Positions 43,481 through 51,823 of a stretch of 64,000 bases of DNA are shown in pieces (within the stretch, counting starts at the first letter, position 1; the number at the start of each line of letters is the position of its first letter). The position numbers and the translations under genes are program-made. The notes beneath the pieces are model-generated. The model was not told the origin of the DNA. It ran no database searches and saw nothing but the letters and a program-made list of their open reading frames with translations. The stretch lies in assembly GCA_945860205.1 (NCBI GenBank), contig CAMARK010000013.1, forward strand, positions 1 to 64,000. The letters run 5' to 3'. Source of the DNA: Reyranella massiliensis 521. GTDB lineage: Bacteria > Pseudomonadota > Alphaproteobacteria > Reyranellales > Reyranellaceae.

Positions 43481-44716
43481 ATGCGGAAGGTCCGTCTGGC
43501 GGTCTTGGCGACGGTTGCGATCGTGGCCTGCGGCACCGCCTACGTTTATCGCGATGATGTGGCGCAGCGTCTGGGGTTCGGCGTGGCGGCGAAAGCCGCC
43601 GAGCAGGCCCAGAGCAGTCCTGCCGCCGCGGCGCAGCCACAGGGCCGGCGCGGTCGCGCCAGTCCCGGCGGACCAGTTCCCGTCGTGGTCGCCAAGATCG
43701 CCCAGAAGCCGATGCCGGTCATCGTCGATGCCGTGGGGACGGTGCAGGCGATCGCCTCCATCCAGATCAAGCCGCGCATGGACAGCCAGATCATGAAGGT
43801 CCACGTCGAGGAGGGTGCGCTGGTCAAGGAAGGCGACCTGCTGTTCGAACTCGATTCGCGCACGCTCAAAGCCCAGCTCGGCCAAATCGACGCCCAGATC
43901 CGCAAGGACCAGGCCCAGCTCGTGCAAGCCCGACGCGACCATCAGCGCTATGAGGATCTGCTGTCGAAGAACGCCGGCACCGTGGTGCAACGCGACAATG
44001 CGCACACCTCGGTCAAGGCGGCCGAAGCCCAGCTCGAGGCCGACGAGGCGGCCAAGGCGAGCGTGACGACGCTGCTCACCTACACCGAGATCAAGGCGCC
44101 GGTGTCGGGCCGCATTGGCTCGATTTCGAGCAAGGCCGGTGCGGTCGTCCGGGTCGGCGACAATTCGGTCGCCAGCACGCTGGCAACCATCAACCAGGTC
44201 GATCCGATCTTCGTCTCCTTCGCGATCCCGCAGGTGCTCCTGCCCGACCTGCGCGCCGCCATGGCCAAGGGCCCGGTCAAGGTCACCGCGATCGTCGACG
44301 AGGCCAAGAAGCAATCCGGCGCGATGGCGTTCATCGAGAACACCGTCGATCCCAACACCGGCACGGTGACCGCCAAGGCGCGTATCGCCAATGCCAACGA
44401 GCTCCTGTGGCCCGGCCAGTTCGTCAAGGTCGAGGTCATCCTCGGCATCGAACCAGAGGCGGTCGCAGTTCCGTCGGCAGCGGTCCAGCTTTCGCCGCAA
44501 GGCGCCTATGTGTTCGTCGTCAAGGATGGCACGGCCGAGGTCCGGCAGGTTGTCGTCAGCCGCACCCAGATGGGCGAGTCGGTGATCGGCAAGGGCCTTG
44601 CCGATGGCGAGTCGGTCGTGGTCGATGGCCAGCTCCGGCTAGTCAACGGCGCTGCGGTCGCCGTGCGGCCCTCGCCGACCGAGGTGGCCAAGCCCCCGGC
44701 GCCGCCGCGCGGCTGA
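43481..44716 (+). CDS. RND efflux periplasmic adaptor (MdtA/AcrA-like), probable lipoprotein
   Basis: A 411-residue membrane fusion protein. The N-terminus 'MRKVRLAVLATVAIVAC' has a lipobox-like IVAC with Cys17, so lipid anchoring is likely. 'TVQAIASIQIKPRMDSQI' and 'APVSGRIGSISSKAGAVV' are the two lipoyl halves around a hairpin of helices, then the beta-barrel ('VDPIFVSFAIPQ') and the membrane-proximal domain. It links the RND pump to an outer-membrane channel not encoded here. ATG 43481 has GGAG nine bases upstream; TTG 43466 is less likely. Operon with the pump gene 18 bases downstream. Confidence 0.93.
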   Translation: MRKVRLAVLATVAIVACGTAYVYRDDVAQRLGFGVAAKAAEQAQSSPAAAAQPQGRRGRASPGGPVPVVVAKIAQKPMPVIVDAVGTVQAIASIQIKPRMDSQIMKVHVEEGALVKEGDLLFELDSRTLKAQLGQIDAQIRKDQAQLVQARRDHQRYEDLLSKNAGTVVQRDNAHTSVKAAEAQLEADEAAKASVTTLLTYTEIKAPVSGRIGSISSKAGAVVRVGDNSVASTLATINQVDPIFVSFAIPQVLLPDLRAAMAKGPVKVTAIVDEAKKQSGAMAFIENTVDPNTGTVTAKARIANANELLWPGQFVKVEVILGIEPEAVAVPSAAVQLSPQGAYVFVVKDGTAEVRQVVVSRTQMGESVIGKGLADGESVVVDGQLRLVNGAAVAVRPSPTEVAKPPAPPRG

Positions 44717-44734
44717 TCGGGACGGAGACCGGAT

Positions 44735-47700
44735 ATGAACCTGTCAGAACTCTGTATCCGCCGGCCGGTGATGACGCTCCTGGTGATGGCGTCGTTCATC
44801 ATCGCCGGCCTGTTCGCCTACAAGCAGCTTCCCGTCGCCGCGATCCCGCGCGTCGAATTTCCGACCATCCAGGTGACGGCCCAGCTTCCCGGCGCCAGCC
44901 CCGAGACGATGGCGGCGTCGGTGGCGTCGATCCTCGAGCGCCAGTTCTCGACCATCGCCGGCGTGACGACGATGACGTCGACCTCGTCGCTCGGCAACAC
45001 GTCGATCGTCCTGCAGTTCGACCTCAATCGGAGCATCGACGGCGCCGCGCTCGATGTGCAGTCGGCGATCTCCTCGGCGATGCGGCGCCTGCCGCCGGAA
45101 ATGACGACGCCGCCCAGCTTCCGCAAGGTCAATCCGGCCGACTGGGCGGTGATGTTCCTGGCGCTGCGCTCCTCACAGGTGCGGCTGTCGGACATCGACG
45201 CCTTTGCCAACCGGGCGATCCTGCCGCGCGTCTCGACCCTGCCCGGCGTCGCCCAGGTCCTGATCTTCGGCTCGCAGAAATTCGCCGTGCGCGTGCGGGC
45301 CGATCTCGACCAGCTGGCGGTGCGCGGGCTCACCATGCAGGAGCTGCAGAGCGCCGTCGTCAACGCCAACTCGAGCAAGCCGGTCGGCTCGATCGCCGAC
45401 CAGAAGCAGAACGCCATCCTCGACGCCACCGGGCCGATCAACAAGGCAGCCGACTATATGCCGGTGATCGTGAGCTGGCAGAACGGCGCGCCGGTGCGCC
45501 TGTCCGACGTCGCCACCGCCATCGACAGCGTCGAGAACGACAAGGTCGCAAGCTGGCTCGACGGCACGCGCGCCATCATCATGGGCGTCTACCGCCAGCC
45601 CGATGCCAACACCGTCGAGGTCGTCGATCGCGTCAAGGCGATCCTGCCGCAAATCCAGGCCGAGCTGCCGCCGGGCGTCGAGGTCCGGTTGCTTGCCGAT
45701 CGTTCCAAGTCGATCCGCGAGGCCGTCGAGGATGTGGAATTCACGCTCATCCTCGCCGCCGTGCTGGTGATCATTGCGATCTACTTCTTCCTGCGCAGCT
45801 TCAGGGCGACGCTCATTCCGGCGGTCGCGCTGCCGATCTCGATCATCGGCACCTTCGCCGGCATGTATTGCTTTGGCCACTCGATCGACAACATATCGCT
45901 GCTGGCGCTGACCCTGGCTGTCGGTTTCGTCGTCGACGATGCCATCGTCATGCTCGAGAACATCGTGCGTCACATCGAGGCCGGCGAGAAACCGATGGAG
46001 GCCGCTTTAAAGGGCTCCAAGGAGGTCGGCTTCACCATCATTTCGATGACGCTGTCGCTGGTCGCGGTGTTCATTCCGGTGCTGTTCATGGGCGGCGTGG
46101 TCGGCCGCATGTTCAACGAATTCGGCCTCGTCATCAGCATGGCGATCCTGATTTCCGGCCTGGTGTCGCTGACGCTGACGCCGATGCTGTGCTCGCGGCT
46201 GCTGAAGCCCATCAACCACCAGGAGAAGCACAACTTCCTGCTCAGGCTCTTCGAATGGAGCTTCAAGAAGGTCACCGACGGCTACGCCTGGGCGCTGCAG
46301 CGCACCGTCAGGATGCCGCGCATCGTCCTCGCCTTCACGCTCGGCACCTTCGTCGTGACCGCGATCATGTTCCAGGCGGTGCCCAAGGGCTTCTTTCCGT
46401 CCGAGGATATCGGCCAGATCACCGGTTCGACGGTCGGCCCCGACGACGCCTCGTTCGACGCCATGGTCGCCCGTCAGTCGGCGTTGGCGGAGGTCATCCG
46501 GCGTGACCCCGATGTCGCCTCGGTGGTGTCGACGGTCGGCGGCGGCAACGCTGCGGCGACGGTCACGTCCGGGCGCATGTTCATCATGCTGCGCGACAAG
46601 CCCGAACGGAAGGACAGCGCCCAGCAGGTGATCGCCCGCTTGCGCCGCGCCACAGCCACGGTGCCCGGCATCAACATCTTCTTCCAGGCGGTTCAGTCGA
46701 TCAACATCGGCACGACCCAGACGCGGGCCCAGTACCAGTTCGGCATGCGCTCGAGCGATCTGGCCGCTCTGCGCGAACTCGCGCCGCGGGTGGAAGAGCG
46801 CATGCGGCGCATTCCGAGCATCCTCGACGTCAACAGCGATCTGCAGGTCCGCGCCCGCTCGGCGCTGATCGAGATCGACCGCGACGTCGCTTCGAGGCTC
46901 GGCGTGTCGGTCGATCAGATCCGGCTGCTGCTCTATTCGGCTTTCGGCTCGCGTCAGGTTTCGACCATCTACGCCTCGGACGACACCTATCAGGTAATCC
47001 TCGAGGCCGATCCGAAGTACGCCGACACCAGCGATATCCTGCGCCGCCTGCAGGTGCGCACGCCCAACGGCAGTCTGGTGCCGCTCGATACGCTGGCCAA
47101 GCGCATCGACAAGCCGACGGCGCTCACCGTCAACCACATCGCCCAGCTTCCCTCGGTGATCATCTCGTTCAATCTGGCGCCGGGCATCGCGCTTGGCCAG
47201 GCGGTTGCCGACATCGAGGCGGCGGCAGCCGAAGTCGGCCTGCCGGCGAGCGTCGCCACGAGTTTCGAAGGCAGCGCCCAGGTCTTCCAGCAGGCAGTGG
47301 CGAACCAGGGGCTGCTGCTGTTTGCCGCCGTGCTGGTGATCTACATCATCCTCGGCATCCTCTACGAGAACTTCATCCACCCGCTCACCATCCTGTCGGG
47401 CCTGCCGTCGGCCGGCATCGGAGCGCTGGCCACGCTGATGTTGTTCGGCATGGACCTCAGCGTCATCGCCATGATCGGCGTCGTCATGCTGATCGGCATC
47501 GTCAAGAAGAACGCCATCATGATGGTCGACTTCGCGATCGAGCGCCGCTCGCAGGGCGCGTCGGCCGAGCAGGCGATCGTCGAGGCGGCAGCGCTCCGCT
47601 TCCGCCCCATCATGATGACCACCGTGTGCGCGCTGCTCGGTGCGCTGCCGATCGCCATCGGCGCCGGCGCCGGCGCCGAGCTGCGCCAGCCGCTCGGCAT

Positions 47701-47860
47701 CACCGTGGTCGGCGGCCTGCTGGTGTCGCAGCTTCTCACGCTGTTCATCACGCCGGTCGTCTACATCTGGTTCGACCGGCTGACCGGCATGCGCTTCAGC
47801 CCGGGCTGGGCCAAGCGCTGGCGGGTCAAGGGCCGGGCGCCGGCAGCCCCTGCCGAGTAG
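44735..47860 (+). CDS. RND multidrug efflux permease (MdtB/C- or AcrB-like)
   Basis: A 1041-residue inner-membrane proton antiporter with 12 helices and two large periplasmic loops. It starts 'MNLSELCIRRPVMTLLVMASFI'; helix 4 holds the proton-relay Asp pair in 'AVGFVVDDAIVMLENIVRH', helix 10 the Lys in 'GIVKKNAIMMVDFAIE'. 'LTPMLCSRLLKP' follows helix 6. The length is normal for HAE1-type pumps. It exports amphipathic compounds together with the adaptor just upstream. The very long open frame on the opposite strand is a codon-bias shadow. Confidence 0.95.
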   Translation: MNLSELCIRRPVMTLLVMASFIIAGLFAYKQLPVAAIPRVEFPTIQVTAQLPGASPETMAASVASILERQFSTIAGVTTMTSTSSLGNTSIVLQFDLNRSIDGAALDVQSAISSAMRRLPPEMTTPPSFRKVNPADWAVMFLALRSSQVRLSDIDAFANRAILPRVSTLPGVAQVLIFGSQKFAVRVRADLDQLAVRGLTMQELQSAVVNANSSKPVGSIADQKQNAILDATGPINKAADYMPVIVSWQNGAPVRLSDVATAIDSVENDKVASWLDGTRAIIMGVYRQPDANTVEVVDRVKAILPQIQAELPPGVEVRLLADRSKSIREAVEDVEFTLILAAVLVIIAIYFFLRSFRATLIPAVALPISIIGTFAGMYCFGHSIDNISLLALTLAVGFVVDDAIVMLENIVRHIEAGEKPMEAALKGSKEVGFTIISMTLSLVAVFIPVLFMGGVVGRMFNEFGLVISMAILISGLVSLTLTPMLCSRLLKPINHQEKHNFLLRLFEWSFKKVTDGYAWALQRTVRMPRIVLAFTLGTFVVTAIMFQAVPKGFFPSEDIGQITGSTVGPDDASFDAMVARQSALAEVIRRDPDVASVVSTVGGGNAAATVTSGRMFIMLRDKPERKDSAQQVIARLRRATATVPGINIFFQAVQSINIGTTQTRAQYQFGMRSSDLAALRELAPRVEERMRRIPSILDVNSDLQVRARSALIEIDRDVASRLGVSVDQIRLLLYSAFGSRQVSTIYASDDTYQVILEADPKYADTSDILRRLQVRTPNGSLVPLDTLAKRIDKPTALTVNHIAQLPSVIISFNLAPGIALGQAVADIEAAAAEVGLPASVATSFEGSAQVFQQAVANQGLLLFAAVLVIYIILGILYENFIHPLTILSGLPSAGIGALATLMLFGMDLSVIAMIGVVMLIGIVKKNAIMMVDFAIERRSQGASAEQAIVEAAALRFRPIMMTTVCALLGALPIAIGAGAGAELRQPLGITVVGGLLVSQLLTLFITPVVYIWFDRLTGMRFSPGWAKRWRVKGRAPAAPAE

Positions 47861-47890
47861 ATATCCTCCATCACCGCGAGTGTTGACCGC

Positions 47891-49078
47891 ATGACCGACG
47901 ATATCGGTGCATTTGTGCGTGGCCCCCGTGTCCGCATCGAAGGCCGCCCCGGCGGGCCGCTCCAGGGTCTCACTTTCGCCGCCAAGGATCTGTTCGACGT
48001 TGCCGGCGTGCCGACAGGCGGCGGCAACCACGACTGGCCCACCGGCCGGCCGGTGCCGACCGGGAATGCCTGGGCGGTGCAGACCCTGCTCGATGCCGGC
48101 GCCACCCTGATCGGCAAGACCATCACCGACGAGGTCTCGCTCGGCATCCTGGGCGAGAACGCCTTCGACGGCACACCGGTCAACGTCCGCGCGCCCGGCC
48201 GCGTGCCGGGCGGTTCGTCGTCGGGATCGGCGGCCGCGGTCGCAGCCGGCCTTTGCGACACCGCGCTCGGCACCGATACCGGCGGTTCGGTCCGGGTGCC
48301 GTCGAGTTTCTGCGGCCTCTATGGCATCCGCCCGACGCACGGGCGCCTCGACGTGACCGGCATGCTGCCCCAGGCGCCGACCTCGGATACGACCGGCTGG
48401 TTTGCGCAGTACGCCGTGACTTTCGCCAAGGTGTCGTCGGTGCTGCTGAGCGAGACGATTCCCACCGCACTGCCGACCAAGCTGCCCGACAAGCTTATAG
48501 TGGCGGTCGACGCCTTCGGCTTTGCCGATGCCAATGTGGCGACGGCGCTTCAGCCGATGGTGAAGCGCCTGGCAGCCCTCGTCGGCTCCAGCCGCGAGGA
48601 GATCATGGCACCGCAGGGGCTTTCGGTGTGGGCGCGGGCCCAGCGAAGCCTGCAGCCTGTCGAGGCCTATGCGACGTTCAAGGACTGGCTCGACAAGGGC
48701 AATCCGCGCTTTGCCTTCTCGGTCGCCAAGGCGCTGGTGATGGGCTCGATGACGCCGCAGGTCGACCAGACCTGGGCCGCCCTGATGCGCCAGGAAGTGC
48801 GCAGCCGGATGAAATACCTGCTGCCGGCCGGCACCATCCTCTGCCTGCCGACGACGCCGTTCCCGGCGCCTCTCACGGGCCAGCCCTTGTCGGTGCTCGA
48901 TCAGCTGCGCGACCGCATCACCTGCCTCTGCGCGCACGGAGGCCTCGCCGGCCATCCGCAGGTCAATATTCCCGGCACGACGGTCGATGGTCTGCCCATA
49001 GGCCTCTCGATCATCGGCGCGCGCGGCAGCGATGCCACGCTGGTTGCTGTGGCCCAGGCTCTGGAGAAAGTTTCGTGA
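47891..49078 (+). CDS. Amidase (amidase signature family), short form
   Basis: A 395-residue amidase-signature enzyme, shorter than the two at 22644-25474. The catalytic Lys is in 'LTFAAKDLFDVAG' near residue 33, the Ser pair in 'VPGGSSSGSAAAVAAGL' and 'GTDTGGSVRVPSSF'. Short amidases of this type are often placed beside AtzH/HpxZ-like genes in urea, biuret or oxalurate breakdown, and here too an AtzH-like gene follows directly (GTGA overlap). The substrate is unproved. Confidence 0.9.
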   Translation: MTDDIGAFVRGPRVRIEGRPGGPLQGLTFAAKDLFDVAGVPTGGGNHDWPTGRPVPTGNAWAVQTLLDAGATLIGKTITDEVSLGILGENAFDGTPVNVRAPGRVPGGSSSGSAAAVAAGLCDTALGTDTGGSVRVPSSFCGLYGIRPTHGRLDVTGMLPQAPTSDTTGWFAQYAVTFAKVSSVLLSETIPTALPTKLPDKLIVAVDAFGFADANVATALQPMVKRLAALVGSSREEIMAPQGLSVWARAQRSLQPVEAYATFKDWLDKGNPRFAFSVAKALVMGSMTPQVDQTWAALMRQEVRSRMKYLLPAGTILCLPTTPFPAPLTGQPLSVLDQLRDRITCLCAHGGLAGHPQVNIPGTTVDGLPIGLSIIGARGSDATLVAVAQALEKVS

Positions 49079-49275
49079 CTGATCGCACCCCCAACATTCC
49101 CGAAGTCGTCGCCGAAGTGAGTGATTTGTTCGAACGCTACGAGCAGGCGCTGATCGACAAGAACGTCGACGTGCTCGACGCCACCTTCTGGAACAGCCCG
49201 CACACGATCCGTCTGGCGAATAACGAGCATGGCTACGGCTTCGACCGCATCCATGCCCATCGCGTGGCGCGGGTG
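49075..49275 (+). pseudogene. AtzH/HpxZ-like (DUF3225) gene, 3' part deleted
   Basis: From GTG 49075, overlapping the amidase stop, the frame reads 'TPNIPEVVAEVSDLFERYEQALIDKNVDVLDATFWNSPHTIRLANNEHGYGFDRIHAHRVAR' (in pieces). This is the first half of an AtzH-like, NTF2-fold protein that normally has about 125 residues. After roughly residue 66 the similarity stops and the DNA becomes the middle of a dctQ gene in another frame. The frame stays open to 50325 but encodes nothing recognisable. I infer a deletion between the two genes. Confidence 0.75.
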
Positions 49276-49654
49276 CCGGGGCGCCCTGTTCCTGTTCTGG
49301 CTGGGCTACGCCTATATCCGCAATTCCCATGTCCGCATCGACGTGTTCACGTCCAGCAAGACGCCGCGCCAGCAGGCAAAGCTCGAGGTGTTCGGCATCA
49401 TCGTCTTCGCCATTCCCTATTGCGTCGTGGCCACGTATTTCTCGTTTCTGTTCGCTCATGTTTCGTTCCTCCAGAACGAGCGTTCGGACGCTCCCAATGG
49501 GCTCGAATACCGCTGGATCCTGAAGGGATGCCTGTTCCTGGGTCTGGTCCTCGTCGACCTGGCGGTCGCCTCGGTCCTGATGCGAAAACTCGTCATGCTG
49601 TTCGGCTCCCCGGACCTCGCCGCGCGCGCCTCGTCGCCCGCGGCCAGTCACTGA
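49229..49654 (+). pseudogene. TRAP transporter small permease (DctQ), 5' part deleted
   Basis: From about 49276 the frame encodes 'GALFLFWLGYAYIRNSHVRIDVF...LEYRWILKGCLFLGLVLVDL', the last three helices of a DctQ protein. The paralogue at 51051-51626 has about 60 further N-terminal residues, with helix 1 and 'ELEWHLH'; these are missing here. The only available start, ATG 49229, lies in the AtzH remnant and adds 16 foreign residues. The product is probably non-functional, though the partner large permease directly downstream is intact. Confidence 0.75.
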
Positions 49655-49666
49655 GGGAGACGGGCC

Positions 49667-51046
49667 ATGGAATGGATCGCAGACCATCTCTCCGTGCTGA
49701 TGTTTCTCGTGCTCACGTTCATCATGTTCGTGGGCTATCCGGTGGCATTCGTCCTGGGTGGCGTGGCACTTGCCTTCGGAGCACTGGGCATTGCCCTCGA
49801 CGTGTTCCGCCCGGCGCAGTTCGGCAGCCTGATTCCCCGCATCTGGGGCCAAGCCGTGCAGAACCAGGTGCTCATTGCCGTCCCGATGTTCGTGTTCATG
49901 GGCACGATCCTGGAGAAGTCGGGCGTTGCCGACGAGCTGTTGAAGGCCCTTCAGGTGATTACGCGCCGGATTCCCGGCGGGCTCGCGATTTCGGTCACCG
50001 TGATGGGAACCATCATGGCGGCGACCACGGGCATCGTCGGCGCCTCGGTGATCATGCTCACCTTGATCGCGCTCCCGACCATGCTGGAACGCGGCTATTC
50101 CAAGGAACTGTCGGTCGGCACCATCGCCTCGGCCGGCACGCTTGGCATTCTGATACCGCCCAGCATCATGCTGGTCATCATGGGCGACCTCATGACGCTG
50201 TCGGTCGGGACGCTGTTCACCGCCGCCATCCTGCCGGGCCTGCTGCTGGCGGGCATCTATCTCGTCTACATCTGCATCTACGCCGCGCTCTATCCCAAGA
50301 TGGCGCCACCCCTCTCGGCGGCTGAAGGGCCGCAGAGCGCGATCGAGTTGATCCGTCTGGTGCTGCGCAGCTTCCTGCCGCCGGCATTCCTGATCTTCGT
50401 CGTCCTGGGGTCGATCTTCGGTGGCTGGGCCACGCCGACCGAGGCCGGCGGCACAGGGTGTGCCGGTGCGCTGTTGCTGGCGTGGTGGAACAAGCGACTC
50501 AACCTGAAGATGTTGAACGAGGTGATCGAGAGTTCGGCGCTTACCAACGCCCTGGTCTTCTTCATCATCTTCGGCGCGACGCTGTTCTCCTTCGTGTTCC
50601 GGGCGCTCGGCGGCGACGATCTGGTGATCGAACTGCTGAAGGCGGCCGGTATCGACACGGGATGGGAGATCCTGATCTTCGTGATGGTGCTGGTCTTCAT
50701 CATGGGGTTCTTCTTCGACTTCCTCGAGATCTGCCTGATTGTGCTCCCGATCTTTGCGCCGATTCTCCTGAAGGTCGATTTCACGCCGCACATCGCCGAG
50801 AACAAGGACTTCATGGTCTGGTTCGTGATCCTGGTGGCCGTGAACCTGCAGTCGGCGTTCCTGACACCGCCCTTCGGCTTTGCGCTCTTCTACATGAAGG
50901 CGACCGTGCCGCCCGAGGTGACGATGATGCATATCTACCGCGGCATCGTTCCGTTCGTGGCCCTGCAGGTCCTCACCGTTGCCATCTGCATGATCTGGCC
51001 GGAGATCATACTGGTGCTGCCGCGCGAGTTCGGATTCCTCGACTGA
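49667..51046 (+). CDS. TRAP transporter large permease (DctM), set 1
   Basis: A 459-residue inner-membrane transport subunit with about 12-14 helices. Typical blocks are 'GYPVAFVLGGVALAFG', 'VPMFVFMGTILEKSGVADEL', 'GIVGASVIMLTLIALPTML', 'SAGTLGILIPPSIMLVIMG' and 'GFFFDFLEICLIVLPIFAPI'. It imports a carboxylate with the sodium gradient. Its small subunit gene just upstream is truncated and no DctP receptor is nearby. It ends four bases before a second TRAP small-subunit gene, so the two sets form one transcriptional unit. Confidence 0.92.
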   Translation: MEWIADHLSVLMFLVLTFIMFVGYPVAFVLGGVALAFGALGIALDVFRPAQFGSLIPRIWGQAVQNQVLIAVPMFVFMGTILEKSGVADELLKALQVITRRIPGGLAISVTVMGTIMAATTGIVGASVIMLTLIALPTMLERGYSKELSVGTIASAGTLGILIPPSIMLVIMGDLMTLSVGTLFTAAILPGLLLAGIYLVYICIYAALYPKMAPPLSAAEGPQSAIELIRLVLRSFLPPAFLIFVVLGSIFGGWATPTEAGGTGCAGALLLAWWNKRLNLKMLNEVIESSALTNALVFFIIFGATLFSFVFRALGGDDLVIELLKAAGIDTGWEILIFVMVLVFIMGFFFDFLEICLIVLPIFAPILLKVDFTPHIAENKDFMVWFVILVAVNLQSAFLTPPFGFALFYMKATVPPEVTMMHIYRGIVPFVALQVLTVAICMIWPEIILVLPREFGFLD

Positions 51047-51050
51047 CCCG

Positions 51051-51626
51051 GTGACGATGCGTTCGCTTCTAGACGTCGCCGACGCCATCGAGCGCGTGCT
51101 GCGCGCCATCGCCGACTGGTCGGGCTGGCTGATGATCGTGCTGATGGTCGTCATCTGCTTCGACATCATGAGCCGTAAGCTGGGCTACCAGATCCCCGGC
51201 ATGGGCTCGACCCGGCTGCAGGAGCTTGAATGGCACCTGCACACCGTGCTGTTCTCGATGTGGCTCGGCCAGTGCTACATCCTGAACGCCCATCCGCGCG
51301 TTGACACCCTGACGGCCGGCCGCCCGCTGCGCACGCGGGCGTGGGTCGAGCTCGCGGGCTGCCTCGCCTTCGCGCTGCCCTACGCCGGCATCGTCGCCTG
51401 GTTCAGCCTGGGGTTCGTCGCCACCTCGTACCTGACCGGCGAGAGTTCCGAGGCCGTGGTCGGCCTGTCGCAGCGCTGGATCATCAAGGGCTTCTTCGTG
51501 CTTGGCCTGTGGATGCTGGTGGCCGCGATCGTCGCCGTGATCCTGCGGCTGATCGTCTTTCTTTCCGGCAGCCCGGCCGGCCACCGTTCCGACCTCAACA
51601 TCGAACGCTTCGTCGATCCGACATGA
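51051..51626 (+). CDS. TRAP transporter small permease (DctQ), set 2
   Basis: A 191-residue four-helix membrane protein. 'WSGWLMIVLMVVICFDIMSRKLG' is helix 1; 'LQELEWHLHTVLFSMWLGQCYILNAHPRVD' (in pieces) is the DctQ hallmark. It supports the large permease of set 2 downstream. GTG 51051 or ATG 51057 can be the start. A palindromic repeat fills the 197 bases between it and its dctM. Confidence 0.9.
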   Translation: MTMRSLLDVADAIERVLRAIADWSGWLMIVLMVVICFDIMSRKLGYQIPGMGSTRLQELEWHLHTVLFSMWLGQCYILNAHPRVDTLTAGRPLRTRAWVELAGCLAFALPYAGIVAWFSLGFVATSYLTGESSEAVVGLSQRWIIKGFFVLGLWMLVAAIVAVILRLIVFLSGSPAGHRSDLNIERFVDPT

Positions 51627-51670
51627 TGTCTCGCGGCGCGCCTAGGGTCTTTCCGACTGCCATTAACTCA

Positions 51671-51773
51671 CCTCACCCTGAGGAGGCGCGTAGCGCCGTC
51701 TCGAAGGGTGGGATCAACGGTGCTGTAGCCCATGCTTCGAGACGGCTGCTCCGCAGCCTCCTCAGCATGAGGT
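51671..51773. repeat. Palindromic repeat (CCTCA-CCTGAGGAG / TCGAAGG type) inside a TRAP operon
   Basis: The left arm starts CCTCACCCTGAGGAGGCGC and holds GTCTCGAAGGGTGGG. The right arm holds CCCATGCTTCGAGAC and ends CCTCAGCATGAGG. The same element, better preserved, is at 63798-63911. It lies between dctQ and dctM of set 2 and would form a stable RNA hairpin. Confidence 0.85.
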
Positions 51774-51823
51774 CATTTTGTCGACCGACTTGGACGATTC
51801 GATACTCGTCGGAAAGACTCTAG

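Noticed and set aside
46007-51169. A 1720-residue open frame on the minus strand
   Set aside because: It runs opposite to the RND pump, amidase and TRAP genes, is rich in His, Arg and Asp as antisense frames of high-GC genes are, and has no recognisable domain.
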